NCBI GenBank assembly: GCA_029851415.1
Contig: CM056742.1
Location: 62,754,454-62,818,453, forward strand
Length of the DNA: 64,000 nucleotides
Origin: Eretmocerus hayati
Taxonomy: Eukaryota > Arthropoda > Insecta > Hymenoptera > Aphelinidae
Direction: 5' to 3'
Below the pieces are notes generated by a model that saw only the letters and a list, made by a program, of their open reading frames with translations, did not search any database and was not told where the DNA came from. The translations under genes were made by a program, and so were the position numbers. The first letter of the stretch is position 1. Every line of letters begins with the position of its first letter. Shown here in pieces: positions 1-9,810 of this stretch.

Positions 1-229
1 ACGTGGTCACTGCAGCAAATTGAAATGCGACAATGGCTTAAATTTTGTCGGGGCAGATGCTGAGCTGCAACGTCGCTTTGATGGAGCTTCAGCAGAATTT
101 AGAGACATTGCCACGGAGCTGAGCCATATGAAGACTGAGTTCAGGTTCAACCCACCTGCTGCACCTCACTCCGGAGGGGTTTAGGAGGCTGCAGTCAAAT
201 CAGCCAAACATCACTTGAAAAGGATAGTT
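1..229 (+). pseudogene. BEL/Pao pol relic, integrase core (left part)
   Basis: The plus strand reads as the end of a BEL/Pao integrase core: DNGLNFVGA (the catalytic Asp-Asn-Gly site), then FRFNPPAAPHSGG and AAVKSAKHHLKRI, all standard BEL/Pao landmarks in the right order. In place of the usual Trp of the GG(L/I)WEA motif there is a TAG stop at about 181, so the gene is dead. The reading breaks at 229 where a Gypsy element is inserted and resumes at 7774. Assignment to the superfamily is secure from motifs; the rest of this copy lies off the left edge of the window. Confidence 0.85.
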
Positions 230-1462
230 TGACAGTGCCCGTAGATCCGCTTATGAGTAATCAATTCAATAATGAATATTAAAATGAAACCTCGGGATTC
301 CCGTCAATGAGAGTATGGTCACTCCCGCGTCTCGCTGGGTGGAGACGAGATTTTCTCAATTGGAGCAGTCTTCTTCTGGTCCGCGGCGATGGCTTGGAGC
401 GCGGCAAGCCGAGCGAGCTCTTTGGCTTGTTGTAGTCCGTACAAGTCCCGCTGGCGTTCGCTCTCGGTGCGGGGCACGGAAGCCTTGCTCCAGGTGCGGC
501 CGCGATGGTTACGGTCCATCCGTACGGGCTCGGACGGAGTGCGGAGTTGACGTATGGCGGTCCGCCGTCGGAACGGACGTAGGGGCAGGCAGGTGAATAA
601 TTCGAATTGTCTCTAGGTTCAATTGCGACTCGGTACCTTTGCGAAGTACGAACACAACACAGACTCTATCGCTCATGACACCGAGCAGAAACGCGGTACG
701 GTATAACTATGTCGCGGTGCCGATGGGCCTGACGGCACCAGGGTACGTCGGTATGATGAGCAGCGAGGCCACGGCTGGGCCGAGTGTCGTGGAGAATGCG
801 TCGTGATGATGGTCCGGAAAAGACTGAGAGTCGAGTGTTGCGTGCTCGCCCTTTTTATAGGCAGAGCGGATTGCGTGTTTGAGTAACGGCACGGAACGTT
901 ATTCCCGTATGTCAAGCATACGGAATAACGGTACCGTGCGCAGCTAACGTGAAAACGGTACCTTGAGTTTTTCGTGTGGAAAAAGTATACGGAGTAACGG
1001 TATGTCGCGCAACAAACGCAAAACGGTACGTTGCGTTTTCTTGTAGAAAAAGTATAGGGAATAACTGTACGTCGCGCAACTAACGCGAAACGGTATGTTG
1101 CGTTTTTGTGAAGAAAAAGTATAGGAAGTAACGGTGCGTCGCGTAGCTAACGCGAAAACGGTATGTTGCGTTTTCGTGTATGAAATTGAATGGATCTACG
1201 ATGCGTTGTGTGAATAACGGTACGTGGCGTTCGTCGTCGTAAATTACAGTGTCGTGTGTCATCTAAAGGGTATCTCCTAAAACGCGACGTGGCGTTACCT
1301 CTGGTATTAGGTACAGCAACGCGACGTGGCGTTACCTTCGGTCAAGGGGTATTAACGCGACGTGGCGTTACACAAAGTGCTAACGCTAGGTTGCGTTAGT
1401 GATGTGAGTTTTTTCGTGATATGAATGTGCTCATCGATTGATTAACAAAGATGCGCACATCA
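230..1462 (-). repeat. Gypsy 3' LTR
   Basis: Copy of 6541-7773 at a constant offset of 6311 bases. Differences seen by eye: near 905, at about 1268, at about 1280 and at about 1440. It carries the same TATA box (850-859, minus) and the same U3 repeats as the 5' LTR. Small open frames within it (for example 315-596 plus) are identical in both LTRs but have no recognisable product. Confidence 0.95.
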
Positions 1463-1689
1463 ATCCGTCCGGGGATCGATGAGTGCATGAATTTCACGAT
1501 TGTGTTCGTTCGTTCGCGTATGATACCTTGTCGACTTTTTTATTCGACAAGCTTAGATACTAATACATATAGAGTGGATATATAATATTGGTTATGAGGT
1601 TATTGGCATATGGATGATAGTGAAAGTAGCGTCCCATATTGTATAATATTGTCACTGATCACTTATTCACCACGGAACTTTGAACTGCA

Positions 1690-4600
1690 CTATGCACTAC
1701 TTAGTAAGAAGAAAAATTGTATGATGATTATCCAGGCCTGGTATCCGGTTGTTGCACGGGGAATCCTCTCCAGGTGCCGAAGGTTGTAACGGTGCGTAGG
1801 CGGCGGATATGCAAGCTCCCGCTCGATATCTTTTCTCGCGGCTTCCGCCCGTGTGGGTCGTCCTCTTTTCCGCTTCCATCTCTGGTTGCAGAGGACGCGG
1901 GAACTCTCCTCGATCCCGATTGGTGTGGTAATCAGAGCATCCGTCTCTGATTGGGTTGAGCATGCGGTCTGCGCACGGTCCGGAATCGTGGCAGGGGCAG
2001 GAATCGCATCAGTGCCCTGCGACCGGTAGGCGTCCCCACAAGTAGCCGCAGTTAATGGATCCTGTCGTTCGTGTGGTTGGGGCTGCTCAGCGTCTATGGC
2101 GCCGCGTGCTGCGGGAGACGCATCCCCGGGTGGAGCCGCTGGAGGGGCTACCGACGTGTGGTCTCGCTTGACTTGCGAGATATGAACTTTCAGCGTTGCG
2201 TTTCCGGGACGGTCCACGGTAAACACTTGTGGCGAGTGGCGATGAATGATGACGTAAGGTCCTTCCCATTTCGGGGCAAGGCCGGCGTTAAAGTTGTCCA
2301 CTGCCTTGGAGAGGGGGTGCGTTTTGATGAACACGCGGTCCCCTTCCACAAAGACTTCATCCGAAGGCTTCGGGATGTTGGCGTATTCGTTCTGATTTGC
2401 AACGGCCTTAGCGACGCGCGCCTCGAGGTCGTCCGAACTCGGGCAGCCTTTCTCGCCGGGGCGAGTGAGGTTTCGTCCCAGGAGGAGTTCACTCGGGGTG
2501 AATCCGGTAGCGGCATTGTGTCTCTGGCGCATGGCAAACAGAATGTTTGGGATCTCCAGATCCCAGTTGACTTGGTTGGGCTGCGGTAGCAGAGCCAAGC
2601 GAAGGCCTTTCTTCAGTTCCTGGTTTCGGCGTTCGGTTGGGTTCGCTTGTGGGTGATATGCGGGCGTAGTCCATACGTTGGCTTTCCATTTTTCGCACAA
2701 GCGCATCCAAGTTGCACTCTTGAATTGCGGCGCGTTATCCGAGAGGATTGACCTTGGATAGCCCCATCTGGGGAATATCTCTTTCTCCAGCACATCCGCA
2801 ATGACAGTCGTCGTTGACGAAGAGATGGGGAAAGCCTCGGTCCAACGAGAGAACAGATCCGTGATGACCAGAATGAACCGTTTCCCACGAGGCGTCCGGG
2901 GATAAGGGCCCATCAGGTCCAACGCGATCCTCTCCCATGGCCGCTGGGGTAACCGCGGCGTCTGGCCTCCAGCGTTAGTAGGTCGAGCGGCTTTTGCGAG
3001 GTTACATTCCTCACATACTCGAACATGCTGCCGGACATCGTTTCGCAGACCGGGCCAATAATATTGCTCTCGGATCTGGCGAATAGTCTCCGCAGTGCCG
3101 GGATGCCCTGCAAGTAGGTCGTCATGGAAGTACTGCAGAACATCAGCGCGGGCAGCCTCTGGTACATAGATCCTCGGGTTGCTTGGATCTCGACAGAAGT
3201 GCAATAGTCCGTTCTGCCTCTTCCATTCCGGTCCCTGCGGTAGCTCTGGGGCGTCATCTTGTGCCTGACGAATGTAGTCGTCGAAACCGTCACATTCCAC
3301 ACAGGCCGTTATAAGTTGGTCCAAGGGTGGTGAGCTTACGGGTGGTGTCAGGGCGTCATAATCACCCTCATGGTCCATAAAACTCTCCCCGCCCGGGGCC
3401 CGAGAGAGCGCGTCAGGCAGCTCGTTCTCGCGTCCAGGTACGTGTTCCACCGTGAAGCTGAAACGGCTCAGAAATAAAGCCCATCGCGTGAGCTTACCGC
3501 GTTCATCCTTGACGCGGTCTAGCCATTTGAGCGCCTGGTTGTCCGTTCGTAGCGTAAAATGGGCATCTTCCAACAAGTGTTTGTACTTGCGGAGGGCCCA
3601 TATGACGGCCAAGCATTCGCGTTCGTTGGAATGGTAGTCCCGTTCGGTCGGTGAAAATTTGGCCGACGCATAGGAGATTACTTGACGCTCCCCCGTCGGT
3701 CCAAGGTGAAAAATTACGGCACCCATGCCGGCGTCGCTGGCATCGGTTTGCAGGTATAGGGGCTTGTCCAGCTGGGGTCGATGGAGTTTCAAAGGTTCTT
3801 TGAACGCCTCTTTGATGCGGTCCATTGATTTCTGCGCCTCCGGTGTCCATTTCCACGTCTTGCCTTTGAGACGATCCGTCATTGAAACGGCGATCTCAGC
3901 GAAGTTCGGGATGTACTCGCGCAGCCAGCCACACACTCCGAGGAACTTCTGCAGATCCTTCCGGTTGCGGGGCGGCTTTGCCTCTAAAACGGCTCGGATG
4001 TGCTCCGTCTTGGCTTCATTGTGATCGTTTGTAACGACGTGGCCCAGGAAGTCCAGGCGATTTTTTCCGAAGACGCACTTCTCAATTGCGCAAGCCAATC
4101 CATACATTTCCAGTCGTTCCAAGACTTTGGCGACATGGACGAGATGGTCGGCCCAATTGTGCGAGAAGATAACGATGTCGTCTTGAAAGTTCAGGCAGAA
4201 TTCCCCTAGGAGTCCCAAAAGCACCTCCATTCCGATAAGTTGGTTACAGGTACGGCCGGAGTTCTTCAGGCCAAAGGCTGCGACGTTGAAGACGTATTGC
4301 CCTCCGTCCGGTGTGCAGAAGGCGGTGAATTGTTTAGAGTCCTCGGTGAGTGGAATCTGCCAATAGCATTTCCGGAGGTCAATGGTCGAAAAGATGGTAG
4401 CACCACCGATTTCCTTGAGGACCTCGTGGATTACAGGATTGGGCTGTCCAGCATCCTCCGTCACGCTGTTGATCCTCCGGAAGTCGACACAAAATCGGTA
4501 AGTTCCGTCGTGTTTGTCTACCAAGACAATGGGTGAGCTGTATGGTGAGGACGCCGCCTCAATGACGCCATCTGCTAGCATTTGTCGGACCATATCCGTT

Positions 4601-5370
4601 ATCGCCCGCTTCTTCTCAGCGGAATAACGGTACGGTGGGATCTTGAAAGGGCGACGATCCGTGACTTTGATTTCGTGAACGATGAAAGGCGTCCTGGCCA
4701 GGGGCGCCGATTCGTCGAATATGGTCACGTGCCGCATGATGAGATCCCTGAATTGGTCGACAAATTCGTCAGGGAATCCGTGGTTCACCTTGCTCCAGAC
4801 CTGTTGTTGCAGGTGAGCGGACGGTCCGTCCGGGGCGCGTCCTAGGAATACACGTACCCTCTTGTTGATTCCTAAATATAGGCAGTCGAGGTCGTGGTCG
4901 TGCACGGCCCTCACTTCCTTCAGCCATCTTCGGCCCAGGATGGCGACGGGCCGTAGGTCGTCGGCGACGTAGAATTTGACGTTGCATTCGAAGCGTTGGA
5001 TCCGCACGGCAAGCGTGCATGTGGCTTGGACGCGCATCTCGGTTCCACTACTGGCCAGCTTGGCTCCGCGTGGCTGGATCTTCTGGACGATGGCCCCATC
5101 CGGGACGCCTCGTGGTGAGATGAAATTGTCGGAGGCCGCTGAGTCGATGAGTGCTCCAATGCGTCTCTCTCCGATGAAGATTTCCAGGTTGGCGGCGTGG
5201 AGTCCGGTGGCGTCCGCAGCGGCGGCACTTATTGCGGGGCTGCAGGTTTCGAAGCGGGTTTGCCCGCGTCGTTCCCCGCTTCGCGCCAGTTTCCCGAAGG
5301 CGTGGGCTTCGTGAATACAGGGCGCTTGGCACAGTCCCGGTGCCAGTGGTAGTCCGGGCAGTAATCGCAT
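1690..5370 (-). CDS. pol: Gypsy Pol polyprotein (protease, RT, RNase H, integrase)
   Basis: Open without stops over 1226 codons; ribosomes probably enter by frameshift at 5289-5295, so the residues before that point are not expected in the product. Domains in order: aspartic protease with ALIDSAASDNF (DSA where DTG or DSG is usual), about residues 60-150; reverse transcriptase with FCVDFRRINSVT and the catalytic FQDDIVIFS (FQDD instead of Y-x-DD); RNase H with LQTDASDAGMGAVIF and RTDNQALKWL; integrase with the HHCC finger (AGHPGT...CEEC), catalytic sites LDLMGPYP, LSDNAPQF and NPTERRNQEL, and a C-terminal GPY module (WEGPYVII). No chromodomain is seen. All catalytic sites are present, so the element may be competent. 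Confidence 0.93.
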   Translation of the reverse strand: MRLLPGLPLAPGLCQAPCIHEAHAFGKLARSGERRGQTRFETCSPAISAAAADATGLHAANLEIFIGERRIGALIDSAASDNFISPRGVPDGAIVQKIQPRGAKLASSGTEMRVQATCTLAVRIQRFECNVKFYVADDLRPVAILGRRWLKEVRAVHDHDLDCLYLGINKRVRVFLGRAPDGPSAHLQQQVWSKVNHGFPDEFVDQFRDLIMRHVTIFDESAPLARTPFIVHEIKVTDRRPFKIPPYRYSAEKKRAITDMVRQMLADGVIEAASSPYSSPIVLVDKHDGTYRFCVDFRRINSVTEDAGQPNPVIHEVLKEIGGATIFSTIDLRKCYWQIPLTEDSKQFTAFCTPDGGQYVFNVAAFGLKNSGRTCNQLIGMEVLLGLLGEFCLNFQDDIVIFSHNWADHLVHVAKVLERLEMYGLACAIEKCVFGKNRLDFLGHVVTNDHNEAKTEHIRAVLEAKPPRNRKDLQKFLGVCGWLREYIPNFAEIAVSMTDRLKGKTWKWTPEAQKSMDRIKEAFKEPLKLHRPQLDKPLYLQTDASDAGMGAVIFHLGPTGERQVISYASAKFSPTERDYHSNERECLAVIWALRKYKHLLEDAHFTLRTDNQALKWLDRVKDERGKLTRWALFLSRFSFTVEHVPGRENELPDALSRAPGGESFMDHEGDYDALTPPVSSPPLDQLITACVECDGFDDYIRQAQDDAPELPQGPEWKRQNGLLHFCRDPSNPRIYVPEAARADVLQYFHDDLLAGHPGTAETIRQIREQYYWPGLRNDVRQHVRVCEECNLAKAARPTNAGGQTPRLPQRPWERIALDLMGPYPRTPRGKRFILVITDLFSRWTEAFPISSSTTTVIADVLEKEIFPRWGYPRSILSDNAPQFKSATWMRLCEKWKANVWTTPAYHPQANPTERRNQELKKGLRLALLPQPNQVNWDLEIPNILFAMRQRHNAATGFTPSELLLGRNLTRPGEKGCPSSDDLEARVAKAVANQNEYANIPKPSDEVFVEGDRVFIKTHPLSKAVDNFNAGLAPKWEGPYVIIHRHSPQVFTVDRPGNATLKVHISQVKRDHTSVAPPAAPPGDASPAARGAIDAEQPQPHERQDPLTAATCGDAYRSQGTDAIPAPATIPDRAQTACSTQSETDALITTPIGIEESSRVLCNQRWKRKRGRPTRAEAARKDIERELAYPPPTHRYNLRHLERIPRATTGYQAWIIIIQFFFLLSSA

Positions 5371-6461
5371 TTGGGCAGGCGCTCCCCGTTGACCTGCTTG
5401 AATTCGCGTATGATCTTGGGTTGCTGTGCCCCATTGGTCGTATTGCCCTTAGCCTGGTTGTTGTTGGCCGGAGCATTTCTGCGGAGGTTGATCAGCTTGG
5501 CATGCTCGTCCAGCTCGACTTCAGTGGCCCTGGTTAGGAGCTCGCCCACTGTCGATGGAGGGTTGCCACGGAGATGACAACGAATCGTGGCGGTGAGCGA
5601 TTCCATAATGAGAGTCACCAATTCAGCTTCGGCAGCTTCGGGCAGCAGGCGGCGGGCAAGGAGGTTACGTTTCTCGATAAACGTACTCACATCGTCCTTT
5701 TCTCCTTGGGCCTGGCTGAAGAGCTTCGCCTTGAGCCGGAGTCGGAGCTGCGGTGAGTCGTATCGAGCCAACAACAGCTCCGTGAAGCGGCTCCAGTCGA
5801 CTGCTAAGTTCTTATAGCAGGACCACCACTTCTCGGCGTCACCTTTGAGGGCACGCTCTGCAACTTGTACTCGGAACGCTTCCTCAGTTCCGAGTCGTCG
5901 GAAATGCTCCTCGCATTTCGTGATGAAGCGGGCAGGATCCTCGTGTTCCGCCCCGTTGAAATCCGGCGGGCTGAGAGGCGTGCCAGCCAGTTGACGGAAC
6001 ATCAGGCGGAGGTCGTCCATGTTGATCTCCGGTGCCGCTGCTGGCTCCGGGTTGGCGGGCAGAACGTCAGCGGCTGCGTCCGGAACAACCCGCTGCTCCG
6101 GGTCAGGAAGTACCGCGTCAAGCGGAGCTAGCTGCTCCGGCAGCTGCTGCTGGGCTCCGACCGAAGGATCGGCAGGCTCGTCCTGTGGCACGGCCGGGGA
6201 TGGTCCAGTTGGAGCAAGGTCCTTCCTTGAAGTCCGCCTGCGGATAGGCAGAGCAGCTCCGTCCAGGAGTGCCTCGAGCTCCTGCTCCGAGCCGAGGGAC
6301 TGCTGTCTCTGGTGACGGGTCACGCGAGCGGTTCGCTCAAGCGAGACGGTGCGCTGTTGCTCTGGATGGGCGCCACTGGGTGTTTCCACACTCCCAGAAG
6401 TGCTCGCCGCCGATTGCCGGGTCGTCCGGGATGCGGGCGGCGTCCGGGGAAGACTGCTCAT
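5229..6461 (-). CDS. gag: Gypsy Gag polyprotein
   Basis: Structural protein that would form the retrotransposon particle. The open frame runs from inside the LTR (6575), but the first ATG downstream of the primer site is at 6461, giving about 410 residues. Visible parts: a Pro/Gln/Glu-rich N-terminal third, a central retrotransposon-Gag-like region with EKWWSCYKNLAVDW and a following alpha-helical stretch, and a C-terminal Cys/His cluster CDYCPDYHWHRDC. That cluster is spaced C-x2-C-x3-H or C-x2-C-x5-H and so is not the standard CCHC knuckle. The frame overlaps pol by about 140 bases; pol is reached by a -1 shift at 5289-5295. Confidence 0.85.
   Translation of the reverse strand: MSSLPRTPPASRTTRQSAASTSGSVETPSGAHPEQQRTVSLERTARVTRHQRQQSLGSEQELEALLDGAALPIRRRTSRKDLAPTGPSPAVPQDEPADPSVGAQQQLPEQLAPLDAVLPDPEQRVVPDAAADVLPANPEPAAAPEINMDDLRLMFRQLAGTPLSPPDFNGAEHEDPARFITKCEEHFRRLGTEEAFRVQVAERALKGDAEKWWSCYKNLAVDWSRFTELLLARYDSPQLRLRLKAKLFSQAQGEKDDVSTFIEKRNLLARRLLPEAAEAELVTLIMESLTATIRCHLRGNPPSTVGELLTRATEVELDEHAKLINLRRNAPANNNQAKGNTTNGAQQPKIIREFKQVNGERLPKCDYCPDYHWHRDCAKRPVFTKPTPSGNWREAGNDAGKPASKPAAPQ
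5250..5295 (-). promoter_or_regulatory. -1 ribosomal frameshift signal between gag and pol
   Basis: On the minus strand the heptamer G-GGA-AAC (5295 to 5289) is in the gag reading frame, 58 bases before the gag stop. After a 5-nt spacer comes a perfect 9-bp stem, CGAAGCGGG (5283-5275) with CCCGCTTCG (5258-5250), enclosing 16 nt that can form a smaller GCGGG/CCCGC stem. Pol is in the -1 frame relative to gag, as this signal requires. Confidence 0.85.
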
Positions 6462-6519
6462 AGGGTCGCAGGTCCCGACATCACCAGATGTCGACGAAGT
6501 CCAGAAATTGTTCCTCGTT

Positions 6520-6537
6520 GCCCCACGTCGGGCGCCA
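6520..6537 (-). other. Primer-binding site, tRNA-Lys type
   Basis: Minus strand reads TGGCGCCCGACGTGGGGC, three bases downstream of the 5' LTR end. This matches the complement of the 3' end of animal tRNA-Lys(CUU) (TGGCGCCCAACGTGGGGC) with one difference that still allows a G-U pair. Complementarity stops after the 18 bases. Confidence 0.85.
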
Positions 6538-7160
6538 AATTGACAGTGCCCGTAGATCCGCTTATGAGTAATCAATTCAATAATGAATATTAAAATGAAA
6601 CCTCGGGATTCCCGTCAATGAGAGTATGGTCACTCCCGCGTCTCGCTGGGTGGAGACGAGATTTTCTCAATTGGAGCAGTCTTCTTCTGGTCCGCGGCGA
6701 TGGCTTGGAGCGCGGCAAGCCGAGCGAGCTCTTTGGCTTGTTGTAGTCCGTACAAGTCCCGCTGGCGTTCGCTCTCGGTGCGGGGCACGGAAGCCTTGCT
6801 CCAGGTGCGGCCGCGATGGTTACGGTCCATCCGTACGGGCTCGGACGGAGTGCGGAGTTGACGTATGGCGGTCCGCCGTCGGAACGGACGTAGGGGCAGG
6901 CAGGTGAATAATTCGAATTGTCTCTAGGTTCAATTGCGACTCGGTACCTTTGCGAAGTACGAACACAACACAGACTCTATCGCTCATGACACCGAGCAGA
7001 AACGCGGTACGGTATAACTATGTCGCGGTGCCGATGGGCCTGACGGCACCAGGGTACGTCGGTATGATGAGCAGCGAGGCCACGGCTGGGCCGAGTGTCG
7101 TGGAGAATGCGTCGTGATGATGGTCCGGAAAAGACTGAGAGTCGAGTGTTGCGTGCTCGC

Positions 7161-7170
7161 CCTTTTTATA
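7161..7170 (-). promoter_or_regulatory. TATA box of the Gypsy 5' LTR
   Basis: Minus strand reads TATAAAAAGG. It lies about 600 bases into the LTR, which predicts transcription starting near 7135 and leaves the repeats at 7224-7700 upstream in U3. The same box is at 850-859 in the 3' LTR. Confidence 0.6.
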
Positions 7171-7223
7171 GGCAGAGCGGATTGCGTGTTTGAGTAACGG
7201 CACGGAACGTTATTTCCGTATGT

Positions 7224-7700
7224 CAAGCATACGGAATAACGGTACCGTGCGCAGCTAACGTGAAAACGGTACCTTGAGTTTTTCGTGTGGAAAAAGTATA
7301 CGGAGTAACGGTATGTCGCGCAACAAACGCAAAACGGTACGTTGCGTTTTCTTGTAGAAAAAGTATAGGGAATAACTGTACGTCGCGCAACTAACGCGAA
7401 ACGGTATGTTGCGTTTTTGTGAAGAAAAAGTATAGGAAGTAACGGTGCGTCGCGTAGCTAACGCGAAAACGGTATGTTGCGTTTTCGTGTATGAAATTGA
7501 ATGGATCTACGATGCGTTGTGTGAATAACGGTACGTGGCGTTCGTCGTCGTAAATTACAGTGTCGTGTGTCATCTAAAAGGTATCTCCTGAAACGCGACG
7601 TGGCGTTACCTCTGGTATTAGGTACAGCAACGCGACGTGGCGTTACCTTCGGTCAAGGGGTATTAACGCGACGTGGCGTTACACAAAGTGCTAACGCTAG
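7224..7700 (-). repeat. U3 tandem repeats (about 67-bp units and 18-bp palindromic units)
   Basis: Two repeat families lie upstream of the TATA box. Four diverged units of about 65-70 bp (7224-7501) share GTAACGGTA...GCGCAACTAACGC and end in GAAAAAGTATA. Three perfect copies of AACGCGACGTGGCGTTAC follow (7592-7609, 7629-7646, 7665-7682), spaced 37 and 36 bp, plus a degenerate fourth. The 18-mer is palindromic at its ends (AACGC...GCGTT). The position suggests enhancer units; that role is inferred. Confidence 0.7.
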
Positions 7701-7773
7701 GTTGCGTTAGTGATGTGAGTTTTTTCGTGATATGAATGTGCTCATCGATTAATTAACAAAGATGCGCACATCA

Positions 7774-8340
7774 AGTTGGTGACCATATCCTCACCTTTGT
7801 AGAAATGTCTACTTTGTTGTCTAAAATTGAAGCATGCTTGAATTCGAGACCTATTGCTCCTTTGAAAGATGATCCATCTGAGTTAGCTGTGCTGACCCCT
7901 GCACATTTTCTGATTCAGAGACCGTCATTCATTATTCCAGAGCCAACAGTACCGTCAGGGCCGATTTCAGTCAACAAGAGATGGAGGTGGATGACTCAAA
8001 TGACCCAGGAATTTTGGAAACCATGGTCTTGTGAATATATGCAAGCCCTTTAAGAGAGGCATAAGTGGTCAAGGCCTACTAGGGTCTATCGATTGGGTGA
8101 TGTTGTCTTGTTGCGCGACGATTGCAGACCTCCAGCTGTCCGGCCTTTGGCTGTAGTCACATCAGTATTTCCTGGGCATGATGACAGAATTCGAGTCGTA
8201 GAAGTACGCACCGCTACATCAACATTCCGACGACCAATTGTCAAGCTTGTCCTGCTTGTTCCATCATTATCAGGAGAAGGGAGTGATGAGAATCAAATTT
8301 TCTTGTATCGGACAATCAGCGATTTAGTTTAAGATTGAAG
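7774..8340 (+). pseudogene. BEL/Pao pol relic, integrase C-terminus (right part)
   Basis: Continuation of the relic at 1-229 after the Gypsy insertion, beginning with the duplicated AGTT. It reads LSKIEACLNSRPIAPL, SELAVLTPAHFLIQRP and, after a stop at about 8052, RHKWSRPTRVYRLGDVVLLRD and RVVEVRTATSTFRRPIVKL, the standard C-terminal end of BEL/Pao polyproteins. Two nonsense codons in the two halves show it was dead or dying; whether before the Gypsy insertion cannot be told. Confidence 0.88.
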
Positions 8341-9810
8341 TTTTCGAGGCTGCGGTAAACTCAATTCCACCTGTTGGTTCAAATCCGAGTCAATGTCCGA
8401 GTAGTATGGGTGTCTTGCCAACTCAAAGGCACTAAGGTAGTGACTGATGTGTTTGCGAGCACGATATGAAATCTAGATTCAATTGCGCGGTTACCTAGGA
8501 CGTTCATATCTCGAGGGAATGAACGTTCCTCCTTTTGGGATTATTTCCCGGGTGGCCGGAACTTAGAATATTTTTCAAAACTGATAGAGTGGTGTGATGT
8601 TTCTGCTAAAACTCTGGCCTCATTCTTCTAGTCATTCCTCAATTATTTCTATCAATTTAAGTTGATTGAATTTTTTTTTGAAGGTTCAGGTAAACCCTTT
8701 TCTTGTAAATGGTGTCTGAATTTTGATTTGTATAGGGACCTAAATTGCTTCATTGGGATTCTTGGTCTTTTTCTTGATAACTTATTTTGCAAGGAAAGAA
8801 ACGGGCTTACGGTGAACCCTTTCAGATATTTTTTGTGATGATAATCCAGCAATGTACTATGCTTTATAGATTGATTAACAGCCGAACGGCCTCTTAATTT
8901 TGTCCAAATTCAGTTGAGAATCCAATTATTTGGGACACCTATTATGATTTTTACAACTTCGAGAGTAAAACAGCTCTCTAGCCTACTGCTCTGTATGAGT
9001 AACTTTAATTTTCGGCCGTACACCCTTGAATTATATTCATTTCGGTTCAAGTCATTTCGATGAATTATGATGTACAATGAAACTACTTGAGTTATCGGTT
9101 TCTTGAAAAGTAATAAATCGAGGTGGGCGGTATGTTCAGTTTCATATCATTCTATTGTATTCAATTCGAATTCTAGCGCTCTTCCGTCACTTTGCATTCG
9201 TGCTCCAGCTCTGCGCCGTCGCGTTTGCCGCCTTCCGTGGCTCTCGCCACTTCTCGTCCAGCCGTCGTCCGCTTCACCTCGCTTTAGCATGTCAAGCTAT
9301 AGGCGAATGAATTTACTCATATTTTCGAAAGTTTAAACAATGTGTGTCGCCGAAATCATTTATTCACTGGCTCCCTAATTAAACAACCAAGATGCTTCTC
9401 ATTTCCGCTGTTGTGCAGTTTTTCGTCTAGGGAAATCTTCGAATATATCTTGAGATTAGCTATTTGATCACAAGGGAGTATGGGTTCGAGCATTGTTGTG
9501 CATGGGGTGGAGGGGTTCAATGAAGTTGAGGAATGAAGAACTGCTTGAAGGGATGAACTATGATTACTCTAATTGAATTGGATATCGAAAATGGACTTAT
9601 CACGTGGCTGTCGTGTGCTCTGCTCAACTCCGTCTGCTCTCGCACTGACGCTCGGCTCGCATGCACGCTCCGCACACGAACACTACGCATACATCCATAT
9701 ATGTGGCTTGAACATATCGCCACACAGTCTAGTAATATGTATATATATTATTTATATAATATATGTTATATATATATTATGTATTAGTTATATATATATA
9801 TATATATATA
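8341..9810. other. Unassigned AT-rich DNA with (TA)n tract
   Basis: No convincing gene. It may include the untranslated end and LTR of the BEL/Pao element, but the partner LTR is outside the window, so this cannot be tested here. It ends in a TA-rich microsatellite (about 9735-9815) that abuts the foldback element. Confidence 0.5.

Larger units (their letters stand above)
230..7773 (-). mobile_element. Ty3/Gypsy LTR retrotransposon, apparently intact
   Basis: A 7544-bp element coding on the minus strand. It has two 1233-bp LTRs beginning TG and ending CA, a primer-binding site next to the 5' LTR, gag and pol reading frames without internal stops, and a 4-bp target duplication AGTT (226-229 and 7774-7777). 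Reading both LTRs side by side I find only four differences, so insertion was recent. It sits inside a BEL/Pao integrase relic. The polypurine tract next to the 3' LTR is not obvious; the bases there read CCCCGGACGGAT on the minus strand. Confidence 0.95.
6541..7773 (-). repeat. Gypsy 5' LTR
   Basis: Promoter-bearing LTR for the minus-strand gag-pol unit. It starts at 7773 with TGATGTGCGC and ends at 6541 with GGCACTGTCA; three bases separate it from the primer-binding site. It contains a TATAAAAAGG box at 7161-7170 and, upstream of it in the U3 sense, tandem repeats. Confidence 0.95.

Noticed and set aside
315..596. 93-codon frame repeated at 6626-6907
   Set aside because: It lies in the LTR in both copies on the non-coding strand; identity only reflects LTR identity.
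1463..1500. Polypurine tract for the Gypsy element
   Set aside because: The bases next to the 3' LTR are not a convincing purine run on the minus strand.
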